Below, piece by piece: positions 36,536 through 48,107 of a stretch of DNA of 64,000 nt (its first letter is position 1; every line of letters starts with the position of its first letter). The stretch is from Neocallimastix lanati (nom. inval.) (taxonomy: Eukaryota > Neocallimastigomycota > Neocallimastigomycetes > Neocallimastigales > Neocallimastigaceae), in assembly GCA_016946835.1 (NCBI GenBank), contig JACVTC010000033.1:206001-270000 (forward strand), written 5' to 3'. The position numbers and the translations under genes are program-made. The notes under the pieces were generated by a model that worked only from the letters and a program-made list of their open reading frames with translations, did no database searches and was not told the origin of the DNA.

Positions 36536-39091
36536 TTAACTGAACAAATATCCAACAAGAGATGTATTAGAATGGTCTTTATTAAGATTGCTACTACTAT
36601 CAAACATGTATCCAACTAAAGATGTGTTCGAAGTTTGATCTTGACCATTCTTATTAGATAGTTTTTCGTTATTATTATTATTATTATTGTTGTACATAAA
36701 GTCAATAAGAGAATAATCAGGTTCGGAATTATCATTTTCATTTATATCTTGTACTTGTGAAAGAGTTGATTTTCCTTTTTGATTATTGGATTTTGGTTCT
36801 TTTGACTTTAATTCTTTTGATTTCTTTGGTAATGCTTTAGGCATAATAAAGTCATAATGAGTTCTTACATTTGAAAAGTCCATTTCCGGAATTGAACTTG
36901 ATGCTGTTGAAGCTACACTTAGTAAACTAGCATTACTAAAGCTCTGAGGTAAAACAGAATTTTTGTATATTTCATTATTGGAAATTTCCTCGGATTGACC
37001 CTTTCTTATATTGCTTGATTTGGTTTTCTTACCTTTTTTATTATTTTTATCTGATTCATTTTCAGTAGAAGAATGATATAAAGACGTATTAGAATAATTA
37101 ATGCTGTATTGAGGATTAATATCATATGAAATATTAACTGGAATAGAGTATAATATTGGGGAAGTAAAAGTAGCGATACTTTTATATTGATGTTCATTGG
37201 GCTGTTGATTCAAAGAAGATGATGAGTAATTTGGTTTTAACATATCAGCTGAAGTAAAATTTTTAGATGAAGAAGTCGTTTTCTTTGAAGATTCAATATT
37301 TAAATTTAATAAATAGTCATATAATTTATTTGGATCTTTACTATTTAATAATTTTTCTATTGGTTCAGAATTATCCTTATTCAATTCCATAATATTTCTT
37401 CCTATCATCGATTGTACTTGATTACTGGGGACTATCATATTTTGTTGATGGTTGTAATATTCAATAAATTTAGCAGCAATAGGATGATTATTTTTATTAT
37501 TTGAGTTAATATTAGTATCACCATTTAAGTAACTCAATTTATCTAGCGGATGATTAGAAGGTGTAGAGAAGGAATCCATGGTTTCTTTTTCATTTGAAAA
37601 TCCGATAGTTTTTTTAGTTAATGGCTTATTTACTTGATTAAATTTATTGTTATTTTTACTAATAAATTTGTTTTGAATCATTCGTTGAATATAAGATTCA
37701 TCTTCTTTTGGTGATTTTTCACTTTCATTCTTACTATTTTCTAGCATTGATTTTCTTGCCATCTTAGCCCAGTAATTGTAAAGTTCTTTTCGATTGACTC
37801 TACGCTCTGTAGCAATACTTCCACTTCCAATAGGACTATTGGCCATTGCTAATAATGAAGCAATAGAATATTTCTGTCCTGGTGTTTGACCGTCTTTCCA
37901 AGATATAATTTCATGGGAATCATCATTATTGTTTTTGGTTAAAAAACTAATATTTCTATTTGTTTTACTATTAGTTAATTTACTACTCCAATTATATCCG
38001 TTGTAAACATTATTAAGGAAAGTTAAAACTAATTCATTGATAAGTATAAACTCAATATTACTATTTTCCTTGGTTGATTTATCGAATAAATGACCAGATG
38101 GTCCGTTTCTGCTAATTCCCGGTATTATACTTTGCTGTGATGGCCCTTTTTGAATAGACGATTTCCTTTCCTGTTTTGTATACTTTGGAAATACGTTGAC
38201 GGAATTAAATAATGGATTATTTTCTTTTCTTGTTTCAGCTTTTTTTACAATGGAATTATTAATTATTTGTTCTCTATTAAATACTGATTGTACTCTTTGA
38301 GTTGGACGAGTATTAATTTTTAAATTTTTTGAGGCAATTTTTCTATTCTTTCTATTAATTTCTTTTTGATCCTTGTTACTTTTCTTTTTTCCTACAATTT
38401 TATTTAATTTATTCTCATTAATATTTTTATGCAATTGAGCTATTATTTGTTGTTCATGATTTAAATGATCTTTCAATGCTTGCTTTTTAGAATTCTTTTT
38501 CTTATATAATTTTTTAGTTTTTACTGGTGATTCAGCCATTCCTAAATTATTAGGCATAGTATAGCCATTATAAGAAATAGGGGCTGAAAGTGGATAGGAA
38601 TAATAATTTGGACTATACATTGGAGAGGCACTACGTTCTACATCAGAATAAGTAGAATATACCGGACTTGGATCACTAATTAATGAATAGTAAGGATTTA
38701 TTTGAATTGGATTATAATTGAAAACATTACTTAAAAGAGTATTCGAAGCCAACTGATTATAAATACTATAATAATCTGTTTGAATTGGTGTTGAGTTAAT
38801 AATTGTAGAATTCAATACGGGATTTTGAAGCTGCTCCTGTTGATAAGTTTGAGTCGAAAGATAATCTGGTGTTGCTGAAACAAATTCATCATATTGATTT
38901 GATATTTTATTAATTTGAAGGGATAAAGGATTCCTTGGATTATTTAGTTTTTCTTTTTGTCCTTTTTGTCCTTTTTTCCCATTTTTTGATTTAATTTTTT
39001 CATATTTAACTTTATTTTTATTCTTAAAATGATTTTCATCTAGAAGTCTTTCCACTATTCGTTGACCATCACTATTTTTTGATAAGACCAT
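36536..39091 (-). CDS. Uncharacterised 851-aa intronless protein, Ser/Asn/Lys-rich
   Basis: A single uninterrupted frame, unusual here because most neighbours are heavily spliced. It begins MVLSKNSDGQRIVERLL. The N-terminal quarter is Lys-rich, followed by a Tyr/Ser/Pro-rich stretch (NPYYSLISDPSPVYSTYS). A more ordered-looking central block includes SNIEFILINELVLTFLNNV and QKYSIASLLAMANSPIG, then RRVNRKELYNYWAKMARKS. Near the C terminus a short motif occurs three times: DYSLIDFMY, NTSLVGYMF and NTSLVGYLFS, the last at the very end. This looks like a repeated docking or degron-type motif, which is inference. There is no signal peptide or membrane span. A regulatory or RNA/protein-scaffold role is possible but not shown. 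Confidence 0.8.
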   Translation of the reverse strand: MVLSKNSDGQRIVERLLDENHFKNKNKVKYEKIKSKNGKKGQKGQKEKLNNPRNPLSLQINKISNQYDEFVSATPDYLSTQTYQQEQLQNPVLNSTIINSTPIQTDYYSIYNQLASNTLLSNVFNYNPIQINPYYSLISDPSPVYSTYSDVERSASPMYSPNYYSYPLSAPISYNGYTMPNNLGMAESPVKTKKLYKKKNSKKQALKDHLNHEQQIIAQLHKNINENKLNKIVGKKKSNKDQKEINRKNRKIASKNLKINTRPTQRVQSVFNREQIINNSIVKKAETRKENNPLFNSVNVFPKYTKQERKSSIQKGPSQQSIIPGISRNGPSGHLFDKSTKENSNIEFILINELVLTFLNNVYNGYNWSSKLTNSKTNRNISFLTKNNNDDSHEIISWKDGQTPGQKYSIASLLAMANSPIGSGSIATERRVNRKELYNYWAKMARKSMLENSKNESEKSPKEDESYIQRMIQNKFISKNNNKFNQVNKPLTKKTIGFSNEKETMDSFSTPSNHPLDKLSYLNGDTNINSNNKNNHPIAAKFIEYYNHQQNMIVPSNQVQSMIGRNIMELNKDNSEPIEKLLNSKDPNKLYDYLLNLNIESSKKTTSSSKNFTSADMLKPNYSSSSLNQQPNEHQYKSIATFTSPILYSIPVNISYDINPQYSINYSNTSLYHSSTENESDKNNKKGKKTKSSNIRKGQSEEISNNEIYKNSVLPQSFSNASLLSVASTASSSIPEMDFSNVRTHYDFIMPKALPKKSKELKSKEPKSNNQKGKSTLSQVQDINENDNSEPDYSLIDFMYNNNNNNNNEKLSNKNGQDQTSNTSLVGYMFDSSSNLNKDHSNTSLVGYLFS

Positions 39092-41149
39092 TTTTTCTAT
39101 ATTTCCCTCTTATTAATAAATAATAGCTTTCAATAAACGCTTTCAATAAACAATTATAGAATATTATTATTATATAATTATTATTATTTAAATAATTTTT
39201 ATATATAATAAAATATTTATTATATAAATATATTTTAATCAAATTTTATAGTACTGTTAATATCATAATTTATATAGTATTAAAATATAAAAAATACAAA
39301 TAATTATACATTCAGTAGATATTAATATAAAATTATACTTATTTCCAAAATATTTGTTAATGAATAAAGGGGAAAAATATTAAAAAAATAAATTTATATT
39401 TTGTATTTACTTAAAATATGTACTTATAATAATAATATTTTCATTTATTGCTTAATATAACTCAATTTTTTTTTTTTTTTTTTTTTTTTTGTTCAAAAAG
39501 AAAAAAAAAATTTTTTTTATAGTCCTTTATTTTATTTTAATTTTGATTTATTTATATTTTATTATTTTTTATTTTTTAAATTTATTTTTAAAATATATTA
39601 ATACAAAATAGTTTATTATTAATAATTTAATACATATATAAAAATTTATTAAATTATTATAATAAAAAACTTCATTATAAATTATAATAAAATAATGTTC
39701 ATTATTTTGATTAAATGTGTTAATATATTAAATTTTTAAATTTCTTAAAATATGTAATTAATTATTTAATATAAATTCTATTATAAAAACATTAATATTT
39801 ATAATGAATAATGAAAAATTAATATAATTTTATTTTATTTTATTTTATTTTATTTTATTTTTATTTTTATTTTTTTTTTAAATTTTTTATTATCTATATT
39901 TTATAATTAATGTTATGTTATTTATAATTAATTATTCTTATTTTTAATTTATAATATAAAATTTATATCAAATAAAAAGTGGATTATATATGACATCTAA
40001 TCATAATGAAAATTACGAAATTAATTTCTTCAATAAAAATTATTCATGTTTATATTTTTTATCATTTATTGGTATATAAAATAAATGAAGACACATTAAA
40101 ACTTAATTAATTTGATGAAAAGTAATATATTATTCAAATAAAAAAATAAAAAAAAAAAAAAGTAAATAAATTATATTCAATTGTTAAAAAGGGAGAATTT
40201 TGATAATATGAAGTTAAAAGTGAAAAGTTTAAAGTTATAACTAAAATTTATATGTAATTATTCTTGTAATTTGATTGATTGATAATTATTATAATTTGAT
40301 TTATATAATTAATTATAATTACTATTATTTACTAAATTTACAATATTTTAAATTTTACTATTTAATATTAAATTTACTTCATATATAATGACTGACTTTA
40401 AATTTTATCAAAATATTTAGAATTACTCTTTAATTATTAAAATTATAATAAACAATAATTTTAAATATCTTATTATAATTTCAATACATAATTATTAAAA
40501 AACTAAAATTTATTCATCATTTTTTTTGTACATTAAAATTTCATATTTTTTTTATATGACCCTAATTTTAATATTATATTAAATTTAAAAAAAGAAAAAA
40601 GCCAAATATAAAATAATTAGTAGTAAATAAAAAATTATTAATAAAATTATTAATAATAATTAATAATAAGTAATAATTAATAATTAAATATAATGATAAT
40701 AATAAAAATAATAATATAAAGTAATAAATTTATTAAATATAAACAAAAACAATATTTATATAATAATTAATAGTAATAAATAATAAAAAGATATTAATTG
40801 TAATAAATTTTTATTGCTTTTGTTCTGAAAATTCTTACATATAAATAGATTTAATTAAAAATATTTTAAATTTGTTATATATATTTTAAAAATCAACAAC
40901 AGTTTAATTATAAAGCTTTTAAAATTAATATAACAGCTTTAAAATATTTTTAATTAAATTTGATTTTGTAATATTAATGATAAAAATTATTTTCTCATAA
41001 TAATAAATGAACCATAATATATTTAAATATTATCTTTGATAATAATTAAAATTTATTTCCTTTCCTAATTGAATCACAATTGGTTAATAACAGTATAATC
41101 TATAAAATAATCTATAATAATAAAAACCATTTGATGATTCTTATTTAAT

Positions 41150-41310
41150 TGTAGTCTCCTCGGTGTTTAGTTTTTCGCATTTGTTGTAGGGCCTTAATAT
41201 TTCAGAGCTTAAGCTTAACCATAATATTGAAATAGAAATTAGATCTATGCTAAAGGGGGAATACATAGTATGCCATCCAAAAAGTATTGTGTTCAATTGA
41301 ATAATTAATT
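41150..41310. other. GC-elevated island of unknown nature
   Basis: About 160 bp stands out from its AT-rich surroundings, with words such as TAGTCTCCTCGGTG, GTAGGGCC, an inverted AGCTTAAGCT and AAAGGGGGAATACATAG. No frame of useful length occurs on either strand. It does not match the two other GC-rich repeats here by eye. It could be a non-coding RNA, a decayed mobile element or a regulatory segment. Confidence 0.4.
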
Positions 41311-41348
41311 TCACTATTGAGTAAAATTTAAATTAAATAATATTCAAT

Positions 41349-41524
41349 ATGGATAATCAAGAAAATGACTATGTAATAATAATAGTAAAAAAAAAAAAAT
41401 TTAAAAGATTAATATACCTTGTCAATTAATTGAAAATTTCTATCAGATGATGGATATTTTTTATGACTTGGGAAGTATATTATTTTACTTGATTGGTTTA
41501 GTATATTTAATTAAATATAATTAA
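41349..41524 (+). CDS. Possible spliced 33-aa single-pass membrane peptide
   Basis: The first exon would be 41349-41372 (MDNQENDY) and the second 41447-41524, joined by a 74-bp GTAATA...CAG intron with phase kept. The product would be 33 aa, with a hydrophobic segment SILFYLIGLVYLI and an acidic N terminus. Only composition supports it. Short frames of Ile/Leu/Tyr codons arise easily in such AT-rich DNA, so confidence is low. Confidence 0.2.
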
Positions 41525-43340
41525 AACAAAATTTAATGATATTTTTAGTTTATGCAAATATATTTATTTTATTTATTTATAATTTTTTTTATTATAAAAT
41601 ACATTAATTTTTATTAAACATAATATTTAAAAAATTTTACAATTAATAATTAAATTATCAATTAATATTACTTTCGTGGTTAAAGGTACTTTTTTCATAT
41701 AATACTAAAATAATTTGATAATTTTTTATAATATATTTTTAATATAAATTAATAAAATATTCATAAATTTAATTATAAAAAAAAATTATACAAATGACTG
41801 TATTTGATTTTAATAAATTATTATTCATATGTTTATATATTGCTTTTAATAATATAACATTTATATATATGTATTTTTCCTTTTTTCCTTTTTTTCTTTT
41901 ACTGCTAATATATTAAATATTTCCATTTTTTAATATTAATTCAAAAATTTTTTTTTTTAACATTACCAGTTTTTTTTTTTATTTTTTTTTATCTTTTCAA
42001 TTTTTAATTTTTTAATAAAGGTTTTATAATTTTAAATAATAATTTTTTGATTAATATATATTTTGAGTTTATATCAATTAATTATTGAAAATACCTAAAT
42101 AGATTTAAAGATATTTGCGTAACATAACACAATCAATTAAATTGTGATTTAAAATATAAATAAAAGCCTTAATAAATATAAAAATTGTTAATAAATATAG
42201 ATATAATTAATATTTATTTTAAAGAAAAATCAAACATAAAATTTATAATCATGGCTGATATTAATTCAAATATTAATTTAAAATCACACTACAACATAAA
42301 ACTATGAAAAACAATAGTTAATATTTACTTTATTATATTATATTTTCTTATATTTTTAAAAATATTATATTGAATAGCTTGTTATTATATTGTTCTTAGT
42401 ATAAAATACTTTTATCTTTATAATTAGTAATTATTTATTTATTTATTGTAAAAGAATTTAATGGTTGTACAAGAATTTAAAAAATTTTAAGAATTGCGGT
42501 ATTGTATAATAACTAGTAAGTGCTATTAACAAAATATTTAAATGTTTTAAAATAAGAAATTAAATAAAATTTCTCCAAAAGTAATTATCGAACGGAGTTT
42601 ATCTAACAATTATAATGAAATAAACCTAGTTTGATATTAAATGGAGAATAATAATAATTATATAATGGAATTTAAATAAATAGTACATGAAAAAAAGGTA
42701 AAAATATAAATATCTATATAAATGAATATAAATTCAAGTTATTATAATTTATTTAATAGAAACCTTAAAATATATATATAATTTAAAAATTATAATGTCG
42801 ATCAATAAAATAATTTAATATATACATATATATTTAATAAAAATTAATTATACAATTTTTCATTAGTTTTATTAATGTTTAATATAAAAAATAAAGTAAT
42901 AATAATTTTAAAATTTGCATGTAATATCTTATATTAATTAAATGATAATATTTTTTTTAATTTTAAAATGTAAAATAATATTACAAATAAAGAACAATAA
43001 CTTATTTAATAAAAACAGAATAAAAAAGTATTGGAGAATTTTATTATGTTTTCCCAGTAATATAAAACATTAAATATACATTAATATTTATTATGTTAAA
43101 AAGTAATTTTAAAAGAACTTAATTCTTTAAAATTTAGTATATAAAGAATACTTTCAAGCCTTCTTTTTTTATTTTTTTTCTATTCTTTATCTTATATATT
43201 ATACAATAATAAAAATTAATAATTGTAATTGTTTTTTAACAATAAGAATTATTAATAAATTAAGTATAATTAAAGAAAAAATTTTATATAAATATTTAAT
43301 ACTGTAATTATTTTTATAGATAGTGTAATTACGAAAAAAT

Positions 43341-44600
43341 ATGAAGACATTTATTGGTTTTACTGTTATAGCTGCTTTAGTAGCAAAGGTTTCTGCAGAA
43401 TGTTTCTCAGAAAGACTTGGTTATAGATGTTGTTATGGAAATAAAGTTGTTTTAACCGATGCTGATGGTAAATGGGGTGTTGAAAACAATCAATGGTGTG
43501 GTATTTCGGATACCCCAAGTAATAGTGCATGTTGGGCTAATGCATTAGGTTATCCTTGTTGTAAGACAGCCTATGCCATCTATTACACAGATAATGATGG
43601 TAATTGGAGTATTGAAAATAATGAATGGTGTGGTATTGATGAAAGTAAAAATAATAACAACAACAATAATAATAATAATAATAGCAATAATAATAATAAT
43701 AATAATAACAATAACAACAATAATAATAATAATAACAATAATAACAACAATAATAATAATAATAATAATAACTCAAACCAACAAACATATAGTTTTGGTT
43801 ATGGTCTTAAAAATGATCCAGTTCCATCCAAAGGTTGTGGTAAGAACCCATCTCTTCCAAAGACCGGTTCCTTCGAATTTAATTGGTCTGGTGGTAAACG
43901 TACTGTTCGTATTGATATTCCAGATAACTATGACAACAAGAAAGCCTATCGTTTAGTTTTCGGTATGCATTGTATGGGTGGTTGGGCCGGAGGTGTCCAA
44001 CAAGAAGGATACTATGGTTTAAAACCATTAGATACTGGTAAAACTACTATTTTCGTTGCTCCAGAAGGTAATGGTCAACAAGCTCCATGGGGTCAAGCTG
44101 ATTACCAATTATTTGATCAACTTCTTGAAAAGTTAAAGAACGATTTATGTATTGATGAATCTCGTGTCTTCTCTACTGGTTTCAGTTACGGTTCTATGTT
44201 CAGTAATGGTCTTTCCTGGAATCACCAAAAGGTTCTTCGTGGTGTTGCTGTCTATGAAACTGCTGAACGTAATATTTGGCTTCCAAAACATACTGGTGAA
44301 CCAATTGCTTGGATGGGTGTCCTTGGTCTTGATGATAATCTTTGTACCCCAGAAATGGGTCGTAAAGCTAGAGATATTATTCTTGAACACAATTCTGAAG
44401 GTGGTAAGGCTAAGCAAGAAAAGGCTGAAGAAGCCCAACGTAATGCACCACACAAGTGTTACGATTATAAGACTGTTGATCAACGATTCCCTGTTCGTTG
44501 GTGTACTCAGTCCGGTGGTCACATTTGGGATCACAAAGACCCAGGTCAACGTCAATCTTGGGTTCCACAAGCTACTTGGGATTTCATTAATAAATTCTAG
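43341..44600 (+). CDS. Cellulosomal dockerin-CE1 esterase (feruloyl/acetylxylan esterase type)
   Basis: A secreted plant-cell-wall esterase, 419 aa, intronless. Residues 1-19 form a signal peptide ending VSA before Glu-Cys. Two fungal dockerin modules follow, about residues 20-55 and 63-99, each with the Cys pattern and NNQWCGI or NNEWCGI ending, which dock the enzyme to cellulosome scaffoldins. An Asn/Ser linker spans about residues 106-146. The catalytic domain has an alpha/beta-hydrolase core with nucleophile Ser282 in TGFSYGSMF (GxSxG), an oxyanion region [13 protein letters not shown], probable acid Asp331 or Asp332 in LGLDDNLC, and catalytic His394 in [13 protein letters not shown]. It resembles fungal feruloyl esterases of family CE1 such as those of Piromyces; acetylxylan esterase activity is the alternative. 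Codons in the catalytic part are C-ending and clearly GC-richer than in neighbouring genes, consistent with high expression or an acquired origin. Confidence 0.95.
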   Translation: MKTFIGFTVIAALVAKVSAECFSERLGYRCCYGNKVVLTDADGKWGVENNQWCGISDTPSNSACWANALGYPCCKTAYAIYYTDNDGNWSIENNEWCGIDESKNNNNNNNNNNNSNNNNNNNNNNNNNNNNNNNNNNNNNNNNNSNQQTYSFGYGLKNDPVPSKGCGKNPSLPKTGSFEFNWSGGKRTVRIDIPDNYDNKKAYRLVFGMHCMGGWAGGVQQEGYYGLKPLDTGKTTIFVAPEGNGQQAPWGQADYQLFDQLLEKLKNDLCIDESRVFSTGFSYGSMFSNGLSWNHQKVLRGVAVYETAERNIWLPKHTGEPIAWMGVLGLDDNLCTPEMGRKARDIILEHNSEGGKAKQEKAEEAQRNAPHKCYDYKTVDQRFPVRWCTQSGGHIWDHKDPGQRQSWVPQATWDFINKF

Positions 44601-45099
44601 ATTATTAAACCTATTATAAAGTATTGAATAATAAATAAAATTAACTATTATAATGATTATTAAATAATTAGAAAATTTTATTAAAAGAAAAAAAATATTA
44701 ATAAAATATTTGTGTTGTTGAATGTAAATATTAAATATTTGTATTAATAAATAAATTTTATTTAAAAAAAATAATAATTAAAATAATTAATTGTTATGTT
44801 TATATATATATATTTCTTTTTTTTTTTTTTTTTTTGTGTGTGTGTTGTAAAATATATTAAAAATATATATGCATATTTTAATTTTTTTGTATGTGTTGTA
44901 AAATATGTAAATGGAAATTTGAATTATAAAAGTTATTATAATATATATCTAAATATCTAAATATTTTTTATTTATTATTTAACTATAATAATCTAAAATT
45001 ATTAAATTGATTATTTCCAATATTAAAGTATTATATAATTGTTTATTATTTATTGCTTTTGATTGTATTGTATATTTAATTAATTTAATATTTATATTT
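44601..45099. other. Esterase 3' flank, AT-rich
   Basis: No gene was seen. A short GT-rich word followed by TTGTAAAATAT occurs twice (about 44836 and 44890). Confidence 0.6.
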
Positions 45100-45335
45100 T
45101 AAATTATAATACATCCAGCTCCTCTGGGATGGCAAGGAGGCCACCTATAGTGGGCTCTGCTTTCCCTTGAGGATGGAGTAGAGTGCTTCTATATTGGAGT
45201 TTCTTTACTTATGGAGAGTTGCGAGCGTCGACGCCGTACCAGTATGGCAGTTAAATATACACCCATATTAACATATGGGGAAGACATAAGTCTTCAGTCT
45301 ATAAAAAAAAATAATAATAATAAATTATAATACAT
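45100..45335 (+). mobile_element. SINE- or LINE-tail-like retroposon with target-site duplication
   Basis: A 206-bp GC-rich insert (45115-45320) in otherwise AT-rich DNA ends in an A-rich then AAT-repeat tail. It is flanked by a perfect 15-bp direct repeat, TAAATTATAATACAT, at 45100-45114 and 45321-45335. A direct repeat of that size together with an A-rich 3' tail is the signature of target-primed reverse transcription. No clear polymerase III A and B boxes were identified, so it may be a 5'-truncated LINE rather than a SINE. Confidence 0.75.
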
Positions 45336-45952
45336 TCTATATTTTATTTAACCCACAGACATAAAATAAAATGAAAAGAAAAAATAATGAATTATTAATT
45401 ATTGATAAAACTGATAAAGTTTTTTATTATATCATAAATTATTGACAAAATAATAATAAATAATAAATAACAATAATAATTAATATATTTTAATGTTTAT
45501 TTTTAATTAACTAACATATTGATTTATGTGTGTTTTATTAACTTTTAATTAATTTATTTTTAATTAATGTAATGATTTAGATAAAGGTTAGAGTTAGTTA
45601 TATCTATATGGAGAGAGTTGCATTTTGGAACATGATTTTATATAAAATGAAGAAACTTTAATAAACTGTTCATGAATGAGTGACTTAAATTATATTTGAT
45701 AAATAAAAAATAATATTTAATTTAATAAATAATAAAATAATATTTATTAGTATTCAATTTTAAAGACATATTTTATTATTTAAAATATATTTTACTATTT
45801 TTGTTAAAATAATGAAATAATATTTAATAATATTTAATTTTAAAAATATATTTGAGTATTTTTATTAAAATAATAAAAAAATAATATTTAATTTAAAAAA
45901 AAAAAAAATTTGATACTTTCTGTTAAAATAATATTTAATATTATTTAAATTT

Positions 45953-46112
45953 TAAAGATATATTTAAATATTTTTTGTTAATATTTTATATTATTTTATT
46001 TAATAATATTTTATTTCAAATATATATTATTTAAAGATATATTTAAATATTTTTTGTTAATATTTTATATTATTTTATTTAATGATATTTTATTTCAAAT
46101 ATATATTTTAAT
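45953..46112. repeat. Two tandem copies of an 80-bp AT-rich unit
   Basis: 45953-46032 and 46033-46112 are nearly identical. More diverged copies of the same words extend either side (about 45830-46260). Confidence 0.8.
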
Positions 46113-46489
46113 ATTTAATGTTAATAATTAATAAATAATATTGCTTTATTTAATAATATTTTATTTCATATATATATTTAATATTTTTATGTTAAAATAA
46201 TAAAAAAATAATATTTAATAATATTTAATTTTTAAAGATATATTCTAACATTTTTTGTTAAAATAGTAATAAAATATCATTAATATTTATTATTTTAATG
46301 ATATACTTTAATATTTTTAAAGTAGCCAAATTCAAAAATGATTAATCATTTGATTGAATTATTTTTTAAAATAGATTTAATTATTAATATATTATAAATT
46401 TGTATGATTGCATATTCATTTAATCATTTCTCGATTATTCATTATTTTTTATTATTTTTATTACTTTCTTTTTTTTCTAATAAAATTTC

Positions 46490-47735
46490 CTTTTTTTTAT
46501 AATCTTTAATCAAACCATTGATTTCAATAGTTCCTCCTAGTCTTCTTTGCTTTTTCTTTTTTTTTTTTAGAAAAAAAACTCCTCTAATTCTCCTTTTGTA
46601 ATCATTACAAGATAAAGATTCTTCTTCTTGTAATGTTAATATTAATTTATAAAAAGTAGGCTTTAATCTTTAAGTAATTATTAAAAGATTCTGAAGAATT
46701 ATTTGTTATATGTTCTATATTATTATAATAATTCCAATAATCGATTTTTTAGCCTTTCAAATAGATTTTTTCAAAGTAATCTAAAAACTCCAAAATTTGG
46801 ACATAATTATGTTCATGGCATTCACTTTTAATTTTATCATAAATATCATATATATATTTAGGGTTTATAAAGGGAAATTTTGAAATACACTTATAATAAA
46901 TATACAATTCGTTACTATTTTCCACTTCATTAAAACATTTTTTTTTTTTTATTTTTTTCTAATTCACTTTTATAGTGAAAAGCACAATATTTAATATTTA
47001 TATTAGGAAAAAAATTTTTTGAAGCATTAAATATTCCTATTTCAAAATCACAATGAAATTTTTTTTGTAAATTTAAAATATTATAATATTTACTAGAATT
47101 TTTTTTTATTTCTTCAAATAATATTTCATAAACTATTTTCTCTTTATTTTTTAATATAAAAAAAGAAGTAATGTAAGAATAATTCCAATTCTTTAATATA
47201 AATTCTTGTAATGTAAAAATAATTCAATTTTTTAATATAAATTCTTGTAATGTAAAAATAATTCAATTCTTTAATATAAATCCTTGTAATGTAAAAATAA
47301 TTCAATTCTTTAATATAAATTCTTGTAATGTAAAAATAATTCAATTCTTTAATATAAATTCTTGTAATGTAAAAATAATTCAATTCTTTAATATAAATTC
47401 TTGTAATGTAAATTTCATAAATAAACTTTGGTTCTACCTGTAAATATATCATTTTATATTCAAAATTAATTCAATTTTAAATGGAGATTGAAAAATTATT
47501 ATATTTGAATTTTTGATTATTACAAAATTTTCATTTCTTTTCGTTTTATAATATTCTGATTCATTCGGGATTTCATCAAAAATTTTCACATCAAGAAGTA
47601 GTTGTCTGTTTTCATTTCTTGATTTTTGGGATTTAATTGTATTGTATTCAGGACATATAAAACTCATTTCTTGAGAAATTTTATTAAACGTACATTTTCG
47701 TTTTATATCAAAAGAAGCTGACCTTTTTTCTTATT
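46490..47735 (-). pseudogene. Decayed MULE (Mutator-like) transposase
   Basis: Reading the minus strand from about 47735: a FLYWCH-like N-terminal remnant (IKRKCTFNKISQEMSFICPE), then the pre-transposase region ending FQSPFKIEL. Next come a frameshift, a 39-bp tandem expansion, and then a long MULE transposase-domain segment: KNKEKIVYEILFEEIKKN, FHCDFEIGIFNASKNFFPN (the conserved Asp), IKYCAFHYKSELEKN and HITNNSSESFNNYLK. An in-frame TAA follows YLKG, and a further frameshift comes before QEEESLSCNDYKRRIRG. At least three lesions make it non-functional. The motifs and order are those of MULE transposases. I could not define terminal inverted repeats. Confidence 0.8.
47166..47410 (-). repeat. 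39-bp tandem repeat, about six copies, inside the MULE pseudogene
   Basis: The unit keeps reading frame and codes YITRIYIKELNYF on the minus strand. It is an expansion of one conserved strand of the MULE domain. There are no unique spacers, so it is not a CRISPR-like array. Confidence 0.9.
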
Positions 47736-48107
47736 TCTTCTTTAAATTGATTCTACTTTGTTTTTGAAAAATTATATTTATATTTTTTATTTATAATAAT
47801 TTGTTCTTTTCCTCGATTTGTTTCACTTTATTTAATTTTTGGACATTTTTCCATACCTTAATTATTAAAAATAAAACGTACTTAATTTTTTATTTTTTAT
47901 TTATTTAATTTTTTATAATATATTATTTATTTGTTTTATTTTTTTTATTAATTTTATTTTTATTTATTTAATTCTATTTTTTTTTTTTTAATATTATAAA
48001 TAGTGTGTTTATGAGAAATTTTTTTTTATTGTTAAAAAACTAACCCTTTATATTTATTTCTATTTTTATTTATTTATTTATAATTATTTAAAAAAAATTA
48101 AAAATGT

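Larger units (their letters stand above)
39092..43340. other. Long AT-rich intergenic region between divergent genes
   Basis: Upstream of both the 851-aa gene and the esterase gene. Mostly A/T words. The only compositional anomaly is 41150-41310, described separately, together with a possible spliced mini-ORF right after it. A TATA-like stretch (TATAAAGAATAC, about 43139) lies 200 bp before the esterase start. Confidence 0.6.

Noticed and set aside
43537-44619. Several overlapping open frames on both strands across the esterase gene
   Set aside because: The + strand frame starting at 43341 has a signal peptide, dockerins and a catalytic domain; the others are shadows, partly of the Asn-codon repeat.
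47144-47452. 39-bp repeats considered as a CRISPR array
   Set aside because: Units are directly adjacent with no unique spacers, keep a protein frame, and lie inside a MULE transposase relic in a eukaryotic genome.
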